DNA of 62,281 bases. It comes from Methanocalculus chunghsingensis (lineage in GTDB: Archaea > Halobacteriota > Methanomicrobia > Methanomicrobiales > Methanocorpusculaceae). Positions within the stretch are counted from its first letter, which is position 1. Every line of letters begins with the position of its first letter. The notes below the pieces were generated by a model, which was not told where the DNA came from, made no database searches, and saw nothing but the letters and a program-made list of their open reading frames with translations. The stretch is taken from assembly GCF_018132105.1 (NCBI RefSeq), contig NZ_JWHL01000015.1, positions 1 to 62,281 on the forward strand, given 5' to 3'. The translations under genes were made by a program, and so were the position numbers. This document shows positions 1 through 7,255 of this stretch, in pieces.

Positions 1-22
1 TTTCTACACCGCCATTGCCACC

Positions 23-1012
23 CTACAGGCTTACGGAAAACTCCCAGAGACCAATCTGATCCCTGAACTGCGTAAAGGTTGCATGAAATACCTTTGTGCC
101 GGAGGGGATGGGATCGGTCCTCCAGAAGATGAGGGTCCCATCCCCCTCGGCACGGTAGCTGTATGATCCCGTTGTCCGGAGGGGAGTGCCGTTATCCACC
201 CGGAACACGGCAACCGGATCAGGGGAGCGGGGCGGGCTGGTTCCACGGGGAGGCGGATCGATGGTGGGAGAGGCGACCAGATCCACCAGGAAGACCGCCT
301 CGCACCCATCCGGGGTGCATTCCAGCGAGACGAAGGTGACGGTGCGGTTGTCTGCCGAGTGCGTCTGGCCGATCTCAAATCTCTTCTCCATGGGATTTGC
401 CGGAGGCAGGTACTCGTAGGGAGGGGTTGTATCCGGATCATAGGGGGCAGGATGAACAGACTCTGCGATTCTGATCATCTCCTCTGCCGGGAGGGTTCCC
501 GTCAGCCGGAGTGTCAGGTTATCCCTGCTCCAGAAGAGCTCAGTCACCTTTCCTACAACCAGGGTGGCCGGTTCGCCAGCGATTGTTGTATCAGCCGGAG
601 CCATGGAAGCCACGGCGCTTCCAATCGGAAATGTTCCCTTATCAAGGTGCTGCTGGTACAGCACGACCCTCTCGCTGCCCCGCTGGTACCCCACGCTGCG
701 CCAACCCGTCTCTGATGCAGGAGCATAGGAACCGTCAGTAAAGAGATATCCCTCCGGGAGATAGCCGGGGAGGGCAAGCGTCATGTCCGGGTGGAGGAGC
801 TTTTGCATGGAATGCAGGGAGGTGAAATAGAGCGGTGTTGTCCGGAAGGCGGGGCCGGTGGGGGTGGGGGAGATGTCGGTAATGGTATCATTATCCGGAT
901 TGCTGGCCCCATCCGCAGGTGTGAGGAGGTCTGATGGCATGGTGCATCCCGCACAGAGGAGGCAGGCAGCTGTCAGGAGGAGGATGAATGGAGTGAGGAG
1001 ATTTCGGATCAT
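23..1012 (-). CDS. Exported lipoprotein with DUF4367-like domain
   Basis: 329 residues. An N-terminal hydrophobic stretch (about residues 5-20) ends in a lipobox, LLCAGC, so the protein is probably lipid-anchored on the outer face of the membrane. Residues about 60-190 have the pattern of DUF4367 domains: a LPGYLPEGY segment, a SVGYQRGSERVVLYQQ strand, and LFWSRDNLTLRLTG followed by EEMIRIAESV. This domain occurs in exported archaeal and bacterial proteins of unknown function. The C-terminal part (about 210-329) looks like a separate beta-rich domain that I do not recognise. The gene is divergent from the small ORFs at 1179-1672 and appears monocistronic. No enzymatic motif is visible. Confidence 0.8.
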   Translation of the reverse strand: MIRNLLTPFILLLTAACLLCAGCTMPSDLLTPADGASNPDNDTITDISPTPTGPAFRTTPLYFTSLHSMQKLLHPDMTLALPGYLPEGYLFTDGSYAPASETGWRSVGYQRGSERVVLYQQHLDKGTFPIGSAVASMAPADTTIAGEPATLVVGKVTELFWSRDNLTLRLTGTLPAEEMIRIAESVHPAPYDPDTTPPYEYLPPANPMEKRFEIGQTHSADNRTVTFVSLECTPDGCEAVFLVDLVASPTIDPPPRGTSPPRSPDPVAVFRVDNGTPLRTTGSYSYRAEGDGTLIFWRTDPIPSGTKVFHATFTQFRDQIGLWEFSVSL

Positions 1013-1178
1013 TTTCTTATGTATCGGGTTCTTCTCGCTTCTCTTTCAACTGATACCGGATGTTGGACTATTTATTCAGGATATGATAGTTCTTTCTGTG
1101 AAGAGGAGCCGAAAGAGGCAACTATCAGGACCGGCATCACCACGTTCCTATTCTCATGCAGAATGTCAGCTAATCGAG

Positions 1179-1487
1179 ATGACCTTATCTATAGATTATA
1201 CCCCATCATTGTCTGTGCTACCATACAATGCCTCGGAAGACCCCCTTCCACCTGATACGATACGCATGGTCGAGGAGTTTGTTCAGGAGCATAGTGGCGA
1301 ATATCGACGGCGAGCCCTCTGGTCGTCTCTTCCTCTCAAAATGATGTATCAGACATACAAAGCAGTCATAGAGTATCTTTTAGAGTCGGGGAAGATCGCA
1401 ATCGATGCCAACGGGAACGTCTGCTGGATCTTTGATCCCGACCGTGTCCGGCATTATATTGCACGTGAAGATCTGCGAATTCGATGA
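1179..1487 (+). CDS. Small antitoxin-like protein of a decayed pair
   Basis: 102 residues from the ATG at 1179; the frame is open further upstream, but that part lies antisense to the lipoprotein gene and does not look coding. The body is a short helical protein (PDTIRMVEEFVQEHSGEY, then MMYQTYKAVIEYLLESGKI, then WIFDP) resembling small archaeal antitoxin-like proteins found upstream of RelE-like partners. It overlaps the next ORF by an ATGA junction at 1484-1487, typical of translationally coupled toxin-antitoxin pairs. The partner is truncated, so this may be an orphan antitoxin. Family assignment is from memory of the sequence pattern and is moderate. Confidence 0.5.
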   Translation: MTLSIDYTPSLSVLPYNASEDPLPPDTIRMVEEFVQEHSGEYRRRALWSSLPLKMMYQTYKAVIEYLLESGKIAIDANGNVCWIFDPDRVRHYIAREDLRIR

Positions 1488-1672
1488 AAGCAACACTTTT
1501 CTATGCTGATGAAAAGGTTAGCAATGCTTACAATACATTGAAGATGTCTTCAAAAACCAGCGAGCAAGAGCTACTGGTTCTCCTTGAGCATGCATTTAAT
1601 GCCTTATCTGAGCTATATCAAATATTAACGAGGTTTTTTTATTTTACGGAACCACGGCTGCTTCTCCGATGA
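1484..1672 (+). pseudogene. 3'-truncated RelE-like toxin remnant
   Basis: The 62-residue ORF begins MKATLFYADEKVSNAYNTLK and continues through LLEHAFNALSE. This matches the N-terminus of an archaeal family of about 105-110 residues, RelE-like in character, usually continuing with conserved CGIQIPK-type and WRLIYS-type motifs. Those are absent: after about residue 43 the sequence becomes low-complexity (LYQILTRFFYF) and stops. No continuation is visible in another frame before the next promoter at about 1710. I read it as a toxin that lost its C-terminal half, consistent with decay of the pair. It could instead be an unrelated short ORF. Confidence 0.4.
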
Positions 1673-1709
1673 CGCCTTATTGCAACCTTTCGTGCGTGTG
1701 CAAAATATT

Positions 1710-1738
1710 TTTATCACATATGATAAAATTTATTATCA
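1710..1738 (+). promoter_or_regulatory. Promoter/operator with three TTATCA half-sites
   Basis: TTATCA at 1711-1716, TGATAA at 1721-1726 and TTATCA at 1733-1738 form two overlapping inverted repeats (spacers of 4 and 6 bp). They lie in an AT-rich stretch that also supplies TATA-like sequence, about 45-70 bp upstream of the winged-helix gene starting at 1782. The arrangement suggests an operator overlapping the promoter, most simply autoregulation by the downstream regulator. Confidence 0.5.
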
Positions 1739-1781
1739 CACCTCTCCAGTGTCCTAAATCAGGAGCAACAATTCAGAAAAC

Positions 1782-2231
1782 GTGATGCATATGCCCCGTC
1801 CGTTTGAAGGAATCTTTGGAAATACCTGCGAATTACGACTTCTCGAATTCCTCCTACCGCTTGAGGGGATGGAATTCAATATCACCGAACTCTCGGAAGA
1901 AGTTGGTGTCAGCCGGGTGACGGTTGGCAGGGTGGCGAAGAAGTTTGTTGCATGGAAAATCCTCAATGTCAATAATCGGAAGATTCCCCGGTACTCGATC
2001 AACCCCTCCTCTTCGGTTGTCAAGGCACTTGAGACCATGAACAACGCATTGATCGCCCGGATTATCGGCGAGGAAAAGACGAAGGAGATCCAGGATCATC
2101 TTCGCAAGGATGCAATCAAATCTCATGCAGATGAACCAGAAGCATTCTATCCACCATCCCGGCAAGAGGATTCGATTATTGCAGAGATACCGGAGATGAC
2201 AACAGGCCGGCATCGGAGTGCCAGCCGGTGA
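1782..2231 (+). CDS. Winged-helix transcriptional regulator
   Basis: 149 residues. Residues about 10-75 form a winged helix-turn-helix: RLLEFLLPLEGMEFNITELSEEVGVSRVTVGRVAKKFVAWKIL, followed by a wing (NVNNRKIPRYSI). This resembles the archaeal MarR/ArsR-like regulators often found alone or next to accessory modules. The C-terminal 60 residues are charged and probably flexible. GTG at 1782 and ATG at 1785 are both possible starts; AGGAG at 1761-1765 lies rather far upstream. An AT-rich operator-like element precedes it. Just after its stop lies a broken copy of the C69 peptidase 3' end, suggesting the two genes were originally convergent neighbours. Confidence 0.75.
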   Translation: MMHMPRPFEGIFGNTCELRLLEFLLPLEGMEFNITELSEEVGVSRVTVGRVAKKFVAWKILNVNNRKIPRYSINPSSSVVKALETMNNALIARIIGEEKTKEIQDHLRKDAIKSHADEPEAFYPPSRQEDSIIAEIPEMTTGRHRSASR

Positions 2232-2264
2232 TCCCCAAAAAAAGGACTCTTCTCCCCCTTACAA

Positions 2265-2318
2265 CAACCCGATAATCAACTCAAACAGACTCCCCTTCGG
2301 GACCTCCACCGCACCCGT
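2265..2318 (-). pseudogene. Remnant of C69 peptidase 3' end (direct repeat A, copy 1)
   Basis: Positions 2265-2310 match 4275-4320 at 45 of 46 bases. In the intact gene those bases encode the last residues of the C69 peptidase (ending PKGSLFEWIIGLL). Bases 2311-2318 continue with eight bases that match 4441-4448, i.e. further inside the gene, so this copy lost about 120 bp between two CCTCCACC repeats. The A7 run at 2237-2243 parallels the terminator run at 4251-4257. The two copies bracket the Panacea/PIN module as direct repeats. Confidence 0.8.
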
Positions 2319-2347
2319 AGAAAGGGTTATCTTTTTGTATCCATCAT

Positions 2348-3382
2348 ATGAGTTCTATAGATACAATGCGAGTGGGAAACGAAGCGTTCATTAACAGTCC
2401 GGGTGAGGGTATGAAAAAACTCAAAAAAATCCATGCAATGCTCTATGCGATGGAGCAGAATCCCGCCATCATCAAGACAGTTCTGATGAAATATATCTTT
2501 TTCATCGATCTCATCCACTATAACCAGCAGGGCTGTCTGCTCTTTGACAGTACCTACATCAGGATGCCAAACGGTCCTGTTGACAGCGAAGCTCTGACTT
2601 TTACAAGTGAGACCAACCAACATTTCCATGTAGAGAAAACGAAGCAAAGGTATGGTTTCCGCTCAAAGACCTATAAACCGTCTACTTTTCGTGCAAAGAT
2701 TCCCTGTGATCTCTCTTTGTTCTCTCCCTATGAGCGGACCTTAATGACCATGGTTTTGTCAGCCCTGAAAGGACGCCAGGCACGGAAAGTCAGCAGTCTT
2801 ACTCACGAACTGAGACTCTGGAAAGAATTCTCGGATGGCGACACGATCCCACCTGATTACTTTGACGTAAATGGCAATGAAATCGCACTGCTGGAAAAGA
2901 ACGGCTTCTATGTAGATGGATTTCAGCGGACTTTCTGCCGGACAATGAAGGAGGTCGCAGATGAGATTGCCAGCTCCATCTCTCCTCTGAATGCTGCACG
3001 GGTGGAAGCGGTGGAACAGATACTCGATGATCTGATCCGGTCGTTTCCTCTTCCTGCTCTCGAAGTATTCTATGACGCATACCTTGCATGGGACGATACG
3101 TTCCGTTCCGCCATCAGGAATGATCCCTCTCTGGCGCCTGCACTGACGAAAGCCTGTTGCGATGCCGTCTGTTATGTTTCCTTTGCAGTACATGCCAGCA
3201 AAGGTCAAAGCGCAGAGTTACTGGCATACTGCGCAAGGATTGAGGACGAATTCAATGCTGTGAGTGATGCTCCCGCCCGCAAACACTCCACTGAACCCAC
3301 AACCACGACCAGCAGTCTCCTTGATCAGACAATGCACCTCTCCCGAACCCTGGCACTTGAGATGCCGCGAGGGAGGCGTTAA
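2348..3382 (+). CDS. Panacea-domain (DUF4065, SocA-like) antitoxin
   Basis: 344 residues. Residues about 22-170 carry the Panacea/DUF4065 pattern: KLKKIHAMLYAMEQ, then LMKYIFFIDLIHYNQQG, then YIRMPNGPVDSEAL, and SLFSPYERTLMTMVLSAL. Panacea domains are established antitoxin modules that neutralise very different toxin domains. The C-terminal half (about 190-344) is helical and of unknown fold; it may be partner-specific. The next gene, a PIN-like protein, begins one base after the stop, so the two are surely co-translated. ATG at 2348 is used here; an internal ATG at 2411 with GTGAGGGT just upstream is an alternative start. The module lies between two copies of the C69 peptidase 3' end. Confidence 0.8.
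   Translation: MSSIDTMRVGNEAFINSPGEGMKKLKKIHAMLYAMEQNPAIIKTVLMKYIFFIDLIHYNQQGCLLFDSTYIRMPNGPVDSEALTFTSETNQHFHVEKTKQRYGFRSKTYKPSTFRAKIPCDLSLFSPYERTLMTMVLSALKGRQARKVSSLTHELRLWKEFSDGDTIPPDYFDVNGNEIALLEKNGFYVDGFQRTFCRTMKEVADEIASSISPLNAARVEAVEQILDDLIRSFPLPALEVFYDAYLAWDDTFRSAIRNDPSLAPALTKACCDAVCYVSFAVHASKGQSAELLAYCARIEDEFNAVSDAPARKHSTEPTTTTSSLLDQTMHLSRTLALEMPRGRR
3369..3376 (+). promoter_or_regulatory. Ribosome binding site implying a CTG start
   Basis: GAGGGAGG within the last codons of the Panacea gene is followed after seven bases by CTG at 3384, in frame with the PIN-like ORF. No ATG or GTG lies in frame between here and the conserved FHDSNVLIG motif. The only other near-cognate start, TTG at 3357, has no such site. 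The signal therefore points to a CTG start. Confidence 0.6.
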
Positions 3383-3383
3383 G

Positions 3384-4019
3384 CTGCCCTATTTTCATGA
3401 CAGCAATGTCCTGATAGGCTACTATTTTCATTCCGCAGATAATTGGGGATGGGCAGCGACTTCTGTGTTTGACGATCCTGAACGGAATTATTCGAGCACG
3501 TTTGTCTGGGCAGAATGTTTCGGCATCGAGAAGGGCGGCCGGTGCGCCACGATCAGGAAAAATATCGTGCGAGAGTTTCGTCGGGCTATTGCCACCATAA
3601 AAAGAGTCCCTTCAGTTGATGTTCTGGAGGCTGAAGTGGTGAGGTGGAGAATCCGGGATGTTATAGTTGAAGCGGTCGATGAAGCCGGAAGGGATGCAAT
3701 GGCGACAATCAGGTTGCTGGAGCAGGTAAAGACCTGCTATGAGCAGGAGTGCGGCCGGCGCCTTGCCCGACTGGAGAATCCGTTGGTGCTCTCCCTACAC
3801 CACCGGCAGACTGCCTATACCGGACTCTATCATGGGTTAGATGCTATCGGGGACCCGGATGATATCGAGGTGGTACTCGACGCCCACGATCTTGCCCTCT
3901 CTGTGTCCGGGCTGGTGTTCTGGACCGGAGATGGTACCCATATCATGCAGAACCGGGACTTGGTGCTTACGATGACAGAGGTTGGTGATGTACGGTATCT
4001 GGGGGATGTCAGTAGGTGA
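3384..4019 (+). CDS. PIN-like ribonuclease toxin
   Basis: 211 residues from the proposed CTG start. PIN-type acidic positions are recognisable in order: FHDSNVLIGYYF near the N-terminus, TFVWAECFGIE about 30 residues later, VVLDAHDLALS near residue 170, and FWTGDGTHIMQNRDLVL near residue 185. PIN domains are metal-dependent RNases and the commonest toxin fold of VapBC systems. The usual VapC is about 130 residues; here an extra helical insertion (about residues 60-150) separates the acidic motifs. It follows the Panacea gene with a one-base gap, so the natural reading is a toxin neutralised by the Panacea protein. Alternatively it is a non-toxic PIN-like nuclease. Confidence 0.65.
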   Translation: MPYFHDSNVLIGYYFHSADNWGWAATSVFDDPERNYSSTFVWAECFGIEKGGRCATIRKNIVREFRRAIATIKRVPSVDVLEAEVVRWRIRDVIVEAVDEAGRDAMATIRLLEQVKTCYEQECGRRLARLENPLVLSLHHRQTAYTGLYHGLDAIGDPDDIEVVLDAHDLALSVSGLVFWTGDGTHIMQNRDLVLTMTEVGDVRYLGDVSR

Positions 4020-4042
4020 GCATTTTTATTCCGCCACTTTTT

Positions 4043-4067
4043 GGCATGTTGATCCCGCCATTGACAT
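4043..4067. repeat. 25-bp repeat, copy 1 (mobile-element end-like)
   Basis: A 25-bp sequence beginning GGCATGTTGATCCCGCC is repeated perfectly at 6277-6301 in the same orientation; the copies lie either side of the C69 peptidase. The surrounding 4030-4145 contains further echoes (GCCACTTTTTGG at 4033-4044 and 4129-4140), the kind of multiple internal repeats seen at transposon ends. No transposase lies next to this copy. Apart from this element and the terminator at 4251, I see nothing in 4020-4268. Confidence 0.6.
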
Positions 4068-4250
4068 TGGAGATGATCACCCGGTTATGCCCCCATGGGA
4101 TCTGTGTCAACAGTGGCACAGCCTGTGCCACTTTTTGGTCTAAGGCAGCGGCAGGCAGAACACCCGGACAGGACAGATAGGGATGAAAGGATCCCCTTCC
4201 CTCAGGACCGGGTAGTTGACTGCCCGATATGACAACGCACAAAACAGATC

Positions 4251-4257
4251 AAAAAAA
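4251..4257 (-). terminator. T-run terminator of the C69 peptidase gene
   Basis: Seven A on the + strand give seven T on the transcribed strand just past the stop codon at 4269, the usual archaeal intrinsic terminator. The same run is preserved in the truncated 3' copy at 2237-2243. Confidence 0.5.
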
Positions 4258-4268
4258 GAACATTCCCC

Positions 4269-6074
4269 TCACAGCAACCCGATAATCCACTCAAACAGAC
4301 TCCCCTTCGGGACCTCCACCCGCTCGCCGGTATACGTCAGGCCCGGGGTATCCCGGAGCTCGCTGTACTGATAGATCCTCGGGCCGTACTGGTACCCGGT
4401 ATCATTATACCACCAGTCCGGATAGCCCGGCTCCTCCACCGCACCCGTCGCCGGATCGGTCAGGATCCCGTTTGAATACTGCACAATCATCCTCGCCGTC
4501 AGGTTCTGCCAGCTTGCGATGATCGCATCGCCCCGCTCCACCGTGAAGGTCGTCATCACCGCCTCTGCACCGGCAGCATCACCGGCATCCAGGCGGGCGA
4601 TCACCTCCTCATCAGCCAACGTCAGGAGCTGGTACGAATCTGCTTCAAGGGCCTGCTGCTCTCTTCGGATATCCTGACTCATCGCATCATACCAGAGCAT
4701 CGCCCAGTTCGTCAGGAACCCAAACGTCCAGTACGCAGCATCCGGGTCATAGGTACCCCGGGTGCCGGTTGTGTAGGAGGGGGAGACATTTACCGCCCCT
4801 GCATAGATGGGAGCATAGACCGTCTCGTATGGCACTGCCGGGCCAAACCAGAGCACCCCTGCAGCCTCCTGCGGGAGATCCGGCCGTACCATGCCGACAT
4901 AGCTGTAGCTGCAGAATATCTCCGAGATTGATCGCGGATAGGCACCGGCACGGATCTCAAGGGTGGTTGCATTCTGGAAGTTGGAATGTGAATCCTCGGG
5001 GCCGAGGTTCCGGTACGGGTTCCCAAACGGACCTGCCGCCGGCCCCTTCGTCATATCAAAAGGTGTCCCCTCGTAATGGTCCCGGAAGAGGTTGAGGACG
5101 GTGCTCAGGTTCACCGTCTCATCCGGGGCAATCGAGAAGGGATACTCCCGTGTAGAGGAGTCCTCGACATAAGGGCTCAGATTCAGGGATGGAGCAAGGG
5201 TGTCCTGGAGCCGCCAGACCCGCATCAGTGAGTAGTAGGGGTGTGCATATTCGCCATAACTGACCGTTGAAAGCCAGTCGAGCGGACCGTCGGACGGCGA
5301 CCACCAGCCCATAGTCTCCGCAACAGAGAAGAGATTTGCCGAATGGTGCATATCCGGCGTCACCTCACGAATCCGGAAGGTATTTGCGGCAACAAAGATC
5401 TCGCCGTCCGGAACCTGGGCTGTAACCCAGAGCCCGCCATCACCCTCGGGGTTTCCGCACATCTCGATGACCCAGACCTCCTCTGCATCTGCAAAGATCA
5501 GGGTCTCCCCGGTACCATAGTACCCGTACCGATCGATCAGCTCACCGACGAGGATCACCGCCTCCTCGGCACCGGTGCATCGTTCAAGAGCCACATTGGA
5601 GAGTTCCGAGGAGTAGAAGATCCGCTTGTTCTCCTCGGCAGGCGGCTCGTATTTTGCATAATTTGTGCATTCGGCACTCATCAGGTTCTGATTATTTATC
5701 ATCCCGTATGACCCGGTGTAATAACCATAGGTCGATGGGACCTGATCGATATAGCCGAGAACAGGGTTTTCAGACGGGTTTGCCGTACTCCGGGCAGCAT
5801 CCGAGCCGCTGTTTGGATCAAAGAAGACCGGCCGCATATCACCGGGCTGATGGATCGCCGGGGGGATGTAGGTGATGACGATATCATCACGGTCACGCCA
5901 GTCCCGCCCGACACCATCGTTGGTATGGCCAAGATATGACGAGCCGTCATCCGAGGCGCCGGGGGTTATGCCAAAGATCGTACATCCCGAGACAGAGGCC
6001 GGGAGAATGAGAGAGAAGATAAGAAACAGAGAGAGGATCCGGAGAAATCCTCTGGGTGGAGATATACCCTTCAT
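4269..6074 (-). CDS. C69-family (Ntn) dipeptidase, exported
   Basis: 601 residues from the ATG at 6074. A signal-like hydrophobic segment (FLRILSLFLIFSLILPASV) is followed directly by SGCTIFGITPGASDDGSSYLGHTND. C69 peptidases are N-terminal nucleophile hydrolases whose mature chain starts with this Cys, so cleavage before Cys would both export and activate the enzyme. YYGTGETLIFADAEEVWVIE, and PDMHHSANLF further on, fit the family fold. C69 members cleave dipeptides or amide bonds; the substrate here is unknown. The frame is open to 6158, but the 34-bp leader repeat ends exactly at this ATG and the upstream part overlaps a transposase remnant, so 6074 is preferred. Both ends of this gene are duplicated next to it. 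Confidence 0.8.
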   Translation of the reverse strand: MKGISPPRGFLRILSLFLIFSLILPASVSGCTIFGITPGASDDGSSYLGHTNDGVGRDWRDRDDIVITYIPPAIHQPGDMRPVFFDPNSGSDAARSTANPSENPVLGYIDQVPSTYGYYTGSYGMINNQNLMSAECTNYAKYEPPAEENKRIFYSSELSNVALERCTGAEEAVILVGELIDRYGYYGTGETLIFADAEEVWVIEMCGNPEGDGGLWVTAQVPDGEIFVAANTFRIREVTPDMHHSANLFSVAETMGWWSPSDGPLDWLSTVSYGEYAHPYYSLMRVWRLQDTLAPSLNLSPYVEDSSTREYPFSIAPDETVNLSTVLNLFRDHYEGTPFDMTKGPAAGPFGNPYRNLGPEDSHSNFQNATTLEIRAGAYPRSISEIFCSYSYVGMVRPDLPQEAAGVLWFGPAVPYETVYAPIYAGAVNVSPSYTTGTRGTYDPDAAYWTFGFLTNWAMLWYDAMSQDIRREQQALEADSYQLLTLADEEVIARLDAGDAAGAEAVMTTFTVERGDAIIASWQNLTARMIVQYSNGILTDPATGAVEEPGYPDWWYNDTGYQYGPRIYQYSELRDTPGLTYTGERVEVPKGSLFEWIIGLL

Positions 6075-6105
6075 AAATGTAGATTCGGTCTGCCTCGTAC
6101 TTAAG
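6072..6105 (-). repeat. 34-bp direct repeat B, copy at the C69 start
   Basis: This perfect 34-bp repeat covers the ATG and 5' leader of the C69 peptidase; the other copy is at 8197-8230, same orientation. The copies bracket the HEPN/unknown/TIGR04255 cassette. Similarity ends abruptly on both sides. Confidence 0.9.
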
Positions 6106-6127
6106 GATCTGTAAAGAAATAACCTAA

Positions 6128-6277
6128 TCAAATACTGGGCGAGATGGAGTAGTTCCAATCCCCATGAAACGCATCTCGTGACAGGTTGATATTGGAGATC
6201 TCATCATCAGAAACTTTGATTCCTCGCAAATAAATATTCTCATCAAGAACAGCCAGCACCTTCAATCCCTCTTTTGG
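6128..6277 (-). pseudogene. C-terminal remnant of an ISAzo13-type transposase
   Basis: On the minus strand an open stretch with no start codon reads KEGLKVLAVLDENIYLRGI, then KVSDDEISNINLSRDAFHGD, then WNYSISP and stop. The final block (valine-rich strand, D-E-N-x-Y, KVSDDE, FHGxWNY) is the characteristic end of DDE transposases of the ISAzo13 (Rhodopirellula-type) family. Only about 49 codons remain; the rest is missing, and the 25-bp repeat at 6277-6301 marks the break. Assigned from motif recall. Confidence 0.55.
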
Positions 6278-6301
6278 GCATGTTGATCCCGCCATTGACA
6301 T
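6277..6301. repeat. 25-bp repeat, copy 2
   Basis: Identical to 4043-4067 and in the same orientation. It abuts the transposase remnant on its left and lies just before the stop of the HEPN-like gene, so it marks a rearrangement boundary. Confidence 0.6.
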
Positions 6302-6310
6302 GTTGGCGGA

Positions 6311-6685
6311 TCATTTCAGGGAGGCGATGATGTCACGAGCTGTTGAGATTGAATTCTGTACGCACATTAATAAATTTGGTATGTTCTGGAAAGGTTCGTT
6401 ATAATCGCATTCTTTCCGCCACTGGTGAAGGCGCCTGAGGCGACGGGAGATCGGCGTCATATTTTTGTCTTCAAACCATTCTCTCAACCGCACGTGGTCG
6501 GTGCCGTTGGTTTCCGGCATATAGCTCGATTCATCCTTTGCGTAGTTCTGGGCGTGGCGGTAGGCGCCGTAGTACGCCCGGCTCACCGAACAGCGGTATG
6601 CGGCTTCCTGCGGGATCTGGTTGTTATCGCCCTGTTCTTTGAGATATTCGGCAATCTCAACGAACTGCGACCAAGAAAAAATCAT
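6311..6685 (-). CDS. HEPN-like small protein
   Basis: 124 residues, predicted all-helical. An N-terminal helix (SWSQFVEIAEYLKEQ) is followed by AAYRCSVSRAYYGAYRHAQNYA, a segment typical of HEPN-fold proteins, and then ISRRLRRLHQWRKECDYNEPF, which resembles the basic helix plus DY motif of the same group. HEPN proteins are often RNases in toxin-antitoxin and defence modules; a strict RxxxxH motif is not obvious, so nuclease activity is uncertain. It is the last gene of a three-gene operon, starting two bases after the preceding stop. It might instead be a non-catalytic HEPN partner. Confidence 0.6.
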   Translation of the reverse strand: MIFSWSQFVEIAEYLKEQGDNNQIPQEAAYRCSVSRAYYGAYRHAQNYAKDESSYMPETNGTDHVRLREWFEDKNMTPISRRLRRLHQWRKECDYNEPFQNIPNLLMCVQNSISTARDIIASLK

Positions 6686-6687
6686 GG

Positions 6688-7254
6688 TTATGGGATGGGG
6701 GATTTAAAATCTGTGGTCAGGAGGAGCCATCCGGACTGACCCCTGAGGGCAGGTTCGTATTTGTCGCAAATTTTGTCCATTCTTGCAATGATGTCCTCAT
6801 CATATCTCTCCTGCCGGACATAGATGGTTAGGTAATGATCGTCGCTTTCGGGATCGTGGTAGATGTCGAGGGTGATCTCAGAGGTGCGGCCGAACTCCTC
6901 TTCAGTCATTGAACAGGTGTACATGACGACATCATAGAGACCGGGGTTCTGGATGATATAATCGACGACCTCTCCGGGATGGGGGAATGCGAACCCGAGG
7001 ACGTCTCTCAGTCCGAGGAGCGACGCTTCTATGGCGGGGTATATACTGGTGCTATCCTCCCAGTTTTCATTCAGAGCGGTCCTGTGCGCGACGAACTCAC
7101 AATATTCCAGACTTATGCCTCCAAATAACTGATTGAGGAATTTTGCACAACTTTTTTGTGATGAAGGATATGAAACGGTTTCATCGAGGTAGGAGGCATA
7201 GTAGTAACTCTTCCGGGGTTCCTCAAAAGGGTTGATGAAGGCACGATATTCCAT
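6688..7254 (-). CDS. Unknown protein, middle gene of TIGR04255 cassette
   Basis: 188 residues; I do not recognise the family. The sequence is acidic and aromatic-rich, with no signal peptide or membrane segment. Features include MEYRAFINPFEEPRKSYYYA at the start, a central LGLRDVLGFAFPHPGEVVDY region, and a C-terminal alternating pattern (DIYHDPESDDHYLTIYVRQE) suggestive of beta strands. A strong ribosome binding site, GGAGG, lies six bases before the ATG, inside the end of the upstream TIGR04255 gene, and the downstream HEPN-like gene starts two bases after its stop. Tight packing argues that the three proteins act together. It could be a regulatory or ligand-recognition subunit; no function is assigned. 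Confidence 0.7.
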   Translation of the reverse strand: MEYRAFINPFEEPRKSYYYASYLDETVSYPSSQKSCAKFLNQLFGGISLEYCEFVAHRTALNENWEDSTSIYPAIEASLLGLRDVLGFAFPHPGEVVDYIIQNPGLYDVVMYTCSMTEEEFGRTSEITLDIYHDPESDDHYLTIYVRQERYDEDIIARMDKICDKYEPALRGQSGWLLLTTDFKSPIP

Positions 7255-7255
7255 T

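Noticed and set aside
4030-4145. Firm assignment of the 25-bp repeat region to the IS21 family
   Set aside because: Multiple internal repeats fit, but no istA or istB sequence remains and a link to the nearby ISAzo13-type tail is also possible.
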